Origin: Calditrichota bacterium
GTDB lineage: Bacteria; Calditrichota; Calditrichia; Calditrichales; Calditrichaceae
DNA: 10,762 bases
Reading direction: 5' to 3'
Assembly: GCA_024278715.1 (NCBI GenBank)
Contig: JAJRSN010000426.1
Location: 1 to 10,762, forward strand
Positions 6,605 through 10,762 of this stretch are shown in pieces. The notes under the pieces were generated by a model. That model was not told the origin of the DNA. It searched no databases and saw nothing but the letters and a program-made list of their open reading frames with translations. A program made the position numbers and the translations under genes. Position 1 is the stretch's first letter; each line of letters opens with the position of its first letter.

Positions 6605-7447
6605 TTAGAACCCGCGTTCTTTTCTTATTTGCTCGTAAGCGTTGTTAATTTCCGCCATTTTTTCGTTGGCGATTTTGATAAAATCTTCCGGCACGCCCTT
6701 GGCGATCAGGCGGTCGGGATGGTATTGATTGACCAGTTTTTTGTACGTGATTCTGATTTCTTCCACCGAAGCTTCCGGCGAAAGTCCTAAAACCTGATAA
6801 GCGCGATTATCAATTTTGATAAAAAGCGCCCTGATTTGTTCGTACTCGTTGGGAGTAAGACCAAAAATATTTGAAACCTGTCTGATGAATTCTTCTTCGG
6901 CGGGATGAAATTTCCCGTCCGCTAAGGCGATCCGGAACAGCAAATGCACCATCATTTGCAGAACTTCCGGCTGACGTCCGATTAAATCGCGAAATTGACG
7001 AGCAAAAGCCATTGGGTCTTCGGGAGAATTTTTTGCCTGATTAAAAATTTGCGCCACAATTTTCCTTTCCGCGGCGGAAAGTTTTAATTCGTCACGCAAA
7101 AAATTGTCAAACGCCCTAATTTCGTCTGCAGTAACAACGCCGTCGGCTTTTGCCATTTTTGCAGCCAAAGAGGTTAAGCTCACGTAAAATAAAAATTGCC
7201 GATCAAAAACACTTTTTGGCTGCCGCGCCCCAGCCGGTTTTAAATCGCCCCCGCAAACAGGACAATGTCCGTCTGCCGTGGGTCTCACATTTTTGCCGCA
7301 ATAGGGGCAGCGAATTCCCAAACCCGCTTTATGCTGATCCGATTCCACATCGTACATGTGACCGAGCACCCCGCCGAGCACCGCGCCCAGAGGTCCGCCA
7401 AACATAAATCCGAATCCCACACCCAGCGCTTTTCCCCAGAATCCCAT
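6605..7447 (-). CDS. djlA: DjlA-like membrane-anchored J-domain co-chaperone with an added zinc-ribbon
   Basis: A 280-residue protein with four parts. Residues 1-30 form a glycine-rich hydrophobic segment with repeated small residues, as in the dimerising membrane anchor of DjlA. Residues 47-65 carry C-P-Y-C and C-P-V-C (Cys47, 50, 62, 65), a zinc-ribbon. Residues about 85-210 form a TerB-like helical domain with two acidic repeats, AKADGVVTADE (99-109) and ALADGKFHPAEEE (174-186). The C-terminal J domain (about 215-280) has YQVLGLSPEASVEEI and the essential His-Pro-Asp at 243-245, so it should stimulate the ATPase of a DnaK-type Hsp70 near the membrane. E. coli DjlA has the anchor, TerB and J domains in the same order and similar length, but to my knowledge no zinc-ribbon. 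GAGGG five bases before the ATG is a good ribosome binding site. The gene probably leads a two-gene unit with the YkvA-like gene. Confidence 0.9.
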   Translation of the reverse strand: MGFWGKALGVGFGFMFGGPLGAVLGGVLGHMYDVESDQHKAGLGIRCPYCGKNVRPTADGHCPVCGGDLKPAGARQPKSVFDRQFLFYVSLTSLAAKMAKADGVVTADEIRAFDNFLRDELKLSAAERKIVAQIFNQAKNSPEDPMAFARQFRDLIGRQPEVLQMMVHLLFRIALADGKFHPAEEEFIRQVSNIFGLTPNEYEQIRALFIKIDNRAYQVLGLSPEASVEEIRITYKKLVNQYHPDRLIAKGVPEDFIKIANEKMAEINNAYEQIRKERGF

Positions 7448-7530
7448 GAATACCCTCTCTTTTAATTCACAGTAATAAATTTAAAATTTAATAGCAAACC
7501 TGTTTAATTCAATCTTCAACATCATTATGT

Positions 7531-7549
7531 TTTAGTAGATACTACCAAA
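7531..7549. promoter_or_regulatory. 19-bp inverted repeat between divergent genes, candidate operator
   Basis: TTTAGTAG-ATA-CTACCAAA has eight-base arms with a single mismatch. It lies between the DjlA-like gene (leftward) and the secreted-protein gene (rightward), 84 and 119 bases from their ATG codons. Position and symmetry suit a dimeric regulator, but there is only one copy and no family assignment. Confidence 0.3.
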
Positions 7550-7593
7550 TATATCTCAAGTTTCAAAAAGTCACAACAATAAGCCTAAAATTT

Positions 7594-7622
7594 TTGTTTT
7601 CCGCCGCCTAATTTTGTATTAT
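7594..7622 (+). promoter_or_regulatory. Candidate promoter for the secreted-protein gene
   Basis: Two overlapping readings are possible. A sigma70-like pair, TTGTTT (7594-7599) and TATTAT (7617-7622), has a 17-base spacer. A Bacteroidota -7 element, TAATTTTG (7609-7616), is also present but lacks a TTTG at the expected distance upstream. Either would start transcription some 35-50 bases before the ATG at 7668. Confidence 0.4.
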
Positions 7623-7656
7623 TTAAAAGACTCCCTCCTTATATCATACAAAATCC

Positions 7657-7670
7657 GGAGGCTTGCAATG
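7657..7670 (+). promoter_or_regulatory. Ribosome binding site fixing the ATG of the secreted protein
   Basis: GGAGG (7657-7661) lies six bases before ATG 7668. This start puts a basic residue pair (Arg2, Lys4) and a hydrophobic stretch at the N-terminus, as expected of a signal peptide. An upstream TTG at 7614 would add 18 residues, has no ribosome binding site and falls inside the predicted promoter. Confidence 0.85.
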
Positions 7671-9470
7671 CGCTTTAAAAATTTTCTGTTAATTTTATTG
7701 ATTTTTTTATTTTATAATACCGAAGCCCGATCCGCCGGCTTTAAATCCATTGCCGGCAAATACGCTCCGATGGACATAAATCAATGGCTTTTGTGGGAAT
7801 CATCGGAGGTCATTAATATTGTATCTCCCTATAAAGCGGCGATGAGCAATCAATACCCGATCGGAACAGGGCATCTGCTTTACACTGACGGCTTTGTTTG
7901 GGGTGGTTTTGTACGTGACGGACGCTCCCCCGCATTGAGAGCCGGCGGGAGTTACTACCGAAACGGTGTAGTCCCCGGATGGATAGTTAAACCCGGCGAC
8001 GGCGTGAATCCGCCTCAGGCGGTATCCCCGGACGATCCGCGCGTGCGCATTTACCGCATCCGCAAAGACATTTTTGATATCGACGACGAAGAATTGCGCC
8101 AGGATGCGGCTATCTTTTTTAATATTTCTGCGGATTCGGTTACTTCACAGCAAATCGACTCTTTGCGTCAACTTTATTTGAAAGACTGGCGGGAATGGCC
8201 CGCGGACCTGGGCGCTCCTTATTACGATCGAAATCAAAACGGCGTTTACGATCCGGATTATGACGAACCGGGTATTGTCGGGGCGGATCAGGTAATCTGG
8301 TACGCATTCAATGATCTTAAAGAATACAAAACCATGACCCTATTCGGTTGCCCGCCCATCGGTCTGGAAATTCAGGTAACCGTGTGGGCTTATAAAATCG
8401 GTTTGTCGGAAGCGGTATTTAAACGTTATCGCATTTTTAATAAATCGGGATATTCCATCGATTCCATGTTTGTCAGTCAATATCTGGACGCCGATGTGGG
8501 GGATTTTCACGATAATTTAGCCGGGTGCGACAGCGTGTTAATGTATGGTTTTGCCTACAACAGCCGCTCGTATGACGAGGAATATTCCCGGTTTTTTATG
8601 GTTCCGCCCGCGGTTGCCGGAGTCCTGTTACAGGGACCCGCCGTTCCTTCGCCCGGCGATACGGCAATTGTGGATTTCCAAAAAGTACCCGATTTTAAAA
8701 ATTTGCCTATGACCTCGTTTTGGCTGCATCAAACGGGAGGAGCGATTCCGAGCCCCGAGCTAGGCGTTTATGAGGGAACCATGCTGGTTTACGCCATTTT
8801 AAACGGCTATGCGGGAATTTTTCCCGATGGCGTTCCTTTTCCTCAGTTAAAGGTTTCTTTCTATTCCAGGCAGCCGACAAAATTTCCGGCTAACGGCGAT
8901 CCGGTTACCGGAACCGGAGACGTGGACGGCAAAAACAACAGTTTGCCGCCGGGAGTACGTTACTTTTTCATTAATTCCGGTCCTTTTAATATGGCGCCCG
9001 GCGACATGCAGGAGATTATTGTCGCTTATGTGGCTGTTCTTGAGGGAACAGAAGGCGATAATATTTCGACGGTGCGCAATCTGCAAAGAATCGTCCCTAC
9101 CGTTCATAAAACTTATCAGGAAATGGTCAACTTTAGCCCGCCGGTAGGTCCCCGTTCCCGCAAATCCGAACCGTCCGACTCTTCGGGGGTCTTTTATTTT
9201 ATGCTCGGGCAAAATTTCCCCAATCCCTTTAGCGGCAATACGCATATTAAATTTAAACTTTTTAAGTCCATGCAAATCCGATTGGATGTGTTTAACCTTT
9301 TGGGGCAAAAGATTCGAACAATCTACGCCGGAAATATGAGCAGGGGAGAACACTTTTTGCGTTGGGACGGGAAGAACACGTTGGGTTTAAAAGTGCCCGC
9401 GGGCGTTTACTTGCTGCGCTTAAAAAGCGGCGCCTTGATGCAATGGCGCAAATTGATCATTCTAAAATAA
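7668..9470 (+). CDS. Secreted protein of unknown function with a type IX secretion sorting domain
   Basis: A 600-residue exported protein. Residues 1-23 form a signal peptide (MRFKN, then LLILLIFLFY) with likely cleavage after ARSA (20-23). The C-terminal 92 residues (509-600) match the type A sorting domain of type IX secretion cargo: MLGQNFPNPFSGNTHIKF, VFNLLGQKIRTIYAG, WDGKN and VPAGVYLLRLKSG, ending in basic and hydrophobic residues. The domain is normally recognised at the outer membrane and removed. The middle 480 residues show no catalytic motif I recognise. DRNQNGVYD (187-195) has the Asp-x-Asn-x-Asn-Gly spacing of a calcium-binding loop and lies in a Tyr/Asp-rich stretch. SGPFNMAPGDMQEIIVAYVA recalls a segment I associate with large families of secreted proteins in Calditrichota and related phyla. 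A surface or extracellular role is likely; its substrate is unknown. It stands alone on its strand, divergent from the DjlA-like gene. Confidence 0.85.
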   Translation: MRFKNFLLILLIFLFYNTEARSAGFKSIAGKYAPMDINQWLLWESSEVINIVSPYKAAMSNQYPIGTGHLLYTDGFVWGGFVRDGRSPALRAGGSYYRNGVVPGWIVKPGDGVNPPQAVSPDDPRVRIYRIRKDIFDIDDEELRQDAAIFFNISADSVTSQQIDSLRQLYLKDWREWPADLGAPYYDRNQNGVYDPDYDEPGIVGADQVIWYAFNDLKEYKTMTLFGCPPIGLEIQVTVWAYKIGLSEAVFKRYRIFNKSGYSIDSMFVSQYLDADVGDFHDNLAGCDSVLMYGFAYNSRSYDEEYSRFFMVPPAVAGVLLQGPAVPSPGDTAIVDFQKVPDFKNLPMTSFWLHQTGGAIPSPELGVYEGTMLVYAILNGYAGIFPDGVPFPQLKVSFYSRQPTKFPANGDPVTGTGDVDGKNNSLPPGVRYFFINSGPFNMAPGDMQEIIVAYVAVLEGTEGDNISTVRNLQRIVPTVHKTYQEMVNFSPPVGPRSRKSEPSDSSGVFYFMLGQNFPNPFSGNTHIKFKLFKSMQIRLDVFNLLGQKIRTIYAGNMSRGEHFLRWDGKNTLGLKVPAGVYLLRLKSGALMQWRKLIILK

Positions 9471-9733
9471 ATAGAAAGCGCGCTTTAAGGCTGATCGGGA
9501 ATATTTTAAATTAAATGTCGTTATTTACAGACAGAATCAGGGGAAAGAAAACCGTTAAAGCCCGGGAGATAAAAGAGTTTTGTCCATCAACTCGTTGAGC
9601 GTCGATCGTTAAAAATAGTGGAAATTAAAAAAACGCTTACTTATTTTAAAAGACGATTCTTGTAAAAAATCGCGCAGGAAATTAATCTGAAACGAACTTA
9701 CAATGTATCTAAATAAAAAGGAAGGGACGAACC
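9471..9733. other. Intergenic spacer upstream of rubrerythrin
   Basis: AT-rich spacer between two rightward genes. A TACAAT at 9699-9704 could be the -10 of a rubrerythrin promoter, but no -35 sits at a suitable distance. I did not find a clear PerR, Fur or DtxR operator. The palindrome AAAGCGCGCTTT (9475-9486) follows the secreted-protein stop codon but lacks a loop and T-tract. Confidence 0.4.
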
Positions 9734-10237
9734 ATGAAGAAGATGACCGAAAAATCTCTGAACGAAGCCTTTGCCGGGGAATCCATGGCGCACATGAAGT
9801 ATCTTGCTTTCAGCGAAATTGCCGAAAAAGAGGGCTTTCCTAAAATAGCGAAATTATTCAAGGCAATTGCCTACGCCGAGCGAGTCCATGCCATCAACCA
9901 CGCCAGACAACTGGGACTGCTCAAAAAAACCGCCGACAATCTGCAGACGGGAATTGACGGCGAAAATTTTGAAATTACCGAAATGTACCCGGCTTACGAC
10001 GCCATCGCCAAACTTCAGGACGAAAAAGGCGCCCAACGCTCCATCTATTACGCAATAGAAGCCGAAAAAATTCACGAAACTCTTTACAGAGAAGCATTGG
10101 CAAAAGTTTCCGGCGGCGAAGATATTGACGCGGACGAAGTTTACATCTGCCCTATTTGCGGTTACACACATATAGGTAAGCCTACCGAAAAATGCCCGAT
10201 TTGTAATCTGGCGCCGGAAAAATTCGTTAAGTTCTAA
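9734..10237 (+). CDS. rbr: Rubrerythrin (di-iron peroxidase with C-terminal rubredoxin)
   Basis: A 167-residue two-domain protein that reduces hydrogen peroxide to water in the cytosol, protecting anaerobes and microaerophiles. The ferritin-like four-helix domain (about 1-125) carries the expected di-iron ligands: Glu16 in AGES, Glu49 with His52 in AERVH, Glu80 and Glu83 in EITEMYP, and Glu111 with His114 in EKIH. The C-terminal rubredoxin-like domain (137-167) has CPIC (139-142) and CPIC (154-157), binding one iron that passes electrons to the di-iron site. All ligands are present and length is close to usual (about 170-190), so it should be active. AAGGAAGGG seven to eight bases before the ATG is a strong ribosome binding site; a second ATG at codon 4 is less well placed. 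It ends in a hairpin terminator facing a DtxR-family regulator gene. Confidence 0.96.
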   Translation: MKKMTEKSLNEAFAGESMAHMKYLAFSEIAEKEGFPKIAKLFKAIAYAERVHAINHARQLGLLKKTADNLQTGIDGENFEITEMYPAYDAIAKLQDEKGAQRSIYYAIEAEKIHETLYREALAKVSGGEDIDADEVYICPICGYTHIGKPTEKCPICNLAPEKFVKF

Positions 10238-10257
10238 TCGGAATGAAATATTTTTAA

Positions 10258-10289
10258 GGGCTGTTCTTTAAACCGGAACAGCCTTTTTT
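10258..10289 (+). terminator. Intrinsic terminator of rubrerythrin
   Basis: GGCTGTTC (10259-10266) pairs perfectly with GAACAGCC (10276-10283) around a nine-base loop and runs into six T (10284-10289), about 20 bases after the rubrerythrin stop codon. The T-tract overlaps the stop codon of the convergent regulator gene. Read leftwards, the hairpin is followed only by an A-rich stretch, so it serves mainly the plus strand. Confidence 0.9.
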
Positions 10290-10762
10290 ATTGCTCTTTA
10301 CCGGCAAAATAGCACTCTATCTCGCAAATCTCACAAGCATCCACGGATCCGCATTCGTAAATAAAACGTTTCAAAGCGTAGCGAAACTCGCTGGCTTCTT
10401 TCCGCTCGGAGAGGAAAAAACCGATAAAATTCATTATCCTCTGACCGGTCTCCTCTTCCAAAAGATGCTCCACCTTACAGGCTTCATATTCAGCCATATC
10501 CTCGGGTATATCCAGAACTTTTTCAAAAAACAAACGAATTATCCGACGTTTGCTAAGAACGTTATTGATTAATTCCTCTCCTTTGGGAGTGAAATGATAA
10601 AACTTGTTTTCATCCTCCTGAATGTAACCCTTTTTAATTAATTTATGTATGGTGATGGAAACGCTGCTTCGGCTGATTTTCAAGTGTTTGGAAATATCGA
10701 CTCCGCGAACATACCCGTTTCGTTTAAGCAACTCGTGCATTGCCATCAAATGATGAACGCTG
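10288..10762 (-). CDS. DtxR-family metal-dependent transcriptional regulator (5' end outside window)
   Basis: The frame is open to the right edge, giving 157 visible residues. The first visible ones (SVHHLMAMHELL) align with the start of the family's first helix, so only a short N-terminus is missing; an internal TTG at 10749 would cut into the fold. A winged helix-turn-helix follows (NGYVRGVDISKHLKISRSSV, 15-34, then a wing to about 62). The dimerisation domain carries EACKVEH (93-99): Cys95, Glu98 and His99 match the primary metal site of DtxR (Cys102, Glu105, His106). The ancillary-site positions appear replaced (Arg, Arg and Glu for His79, Glu83 and His98). The tail has four cysteines (137, 143, 146, 150) and no SH3-like domain. 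Normally such proteins bind DNA when loaded with Fe(II) or Mn(II) and repress metal uptake. The Cys in the primary site leans towards iron. It converges on rubrerythrin. Confidence 0.88.
   Translation of the reverse strand, partial: SVHHLMAMHELLKRNGYVRGVDISKHLKISRSSVSITIHKLIKKGYIQEDENKFYHFTPKGEELINNVLSKRRIIRLFFEKVLDIPEDMAEYEACKVEHLLEEETGQRIMNFIGFFLSERKEASEFRYALKRFIYECGSVDACEICEIECYFAGKEQ

Noticed and set aside
7614..7667. 18-residue N-terminal extension of the secreted protein from TTG 7614
   Set aside because: There is no ribosome binding site at 7614, the segment overlaps the likely promoter, and ATG 7668 has GGAGG at ideal spacing and begins a signal peptide.
8847..9353. 168-codon open frame on the minus strand
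   Set aside because: It lies wholly inside the secreted-protein gene on the opposite strand and resembles no protein family. The overlapping plus-strand frame has a signal peptide and a recognised sorting domain.
9475..9486. AAAGCGCGCTTT palindrome as terminator of the secreted-protein gene
   Set aside because: It has no loop and no following T-tract, so it cannot form a normal intrinsic terminator.
10288..10749. Full-length regulator starting at TTG 10749
   Set aside because: The frame stays open to the window edge, and the residues before the TTG align with the first helix of DtxR-family proteins, so the gene is cut by the edge.

Overview
The window looks like chromosomal sequence from a member of the FCB superphylum, most likely Calditrichota (Caldithrix-like) or a close relative. 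This is inference. It rests on a secreted protein with the C-terminal sorting domain typical of type IX secretion cargo in that group, on a Bacteroidota-style promoter (TTTG-N19-TAnnTTTG) in front of one gene, and on intergenic DNA full of short degenerate repeats. I saw no tRNA, rRNA, insertion sequence, prophage or CRISPR array.

Layout: bases 1-5468 hold three genes read leftwards on the minus strand. In transcription order they are a fold-type III PLP enzyme of the D-threonine aldolase / D-serine dehydratase family (5468 to 4347), a membrane-bound PAS sensor histidine kinase starting at TTG (4314 to 2479), and an AddB-like helicase/nuclease subunit (2398 to beyond base 1). The first two are 32 bases apart and probably cotranscribed. 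The AddB-like gene has its own well-formed promoter in the 80-base gap, with a 14-bp perfect palindrome placed where a repressor would sit.

Bases 5469-6062 contain no gene. They hold a patchwork of dispersed 26-bp repeats, small hairpins and a 17-bp tandem repeat. Bases 6063-7447 (minus strand) carry a probable two-gene unit: a DjlA-like membrane J-domain protein with an extra zinc-ribbon, followed by a small YkvA/DUF1232 protein.

From 7448 transcription diverges. A 600-residue secreted protein of unknown function runs right (7668-9470), followed by rubrerythrin (9734-10237), a peroxide-detoxifying di-iron protein. Rubrerythrin ends at a strong hairpin terminator. Convergent on it is a DtxR-family metal-dependent regulator (10288 to the right edge, 5' end missing) with an unusual cysteine-rich tail.

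The gene content is mostly housekeeping or stress related: DNA repair, chaperone, oxidative stress and metal sensing, with one exported protein. I do not see a clear new multi-gene system. The points most worth a second look are the LexA-like palindrome at the addB promoter, the zinc-ribbon DjlA, the atypical DtxR regulator facing rubrerythrin, and the repeat-dense intergenic region.
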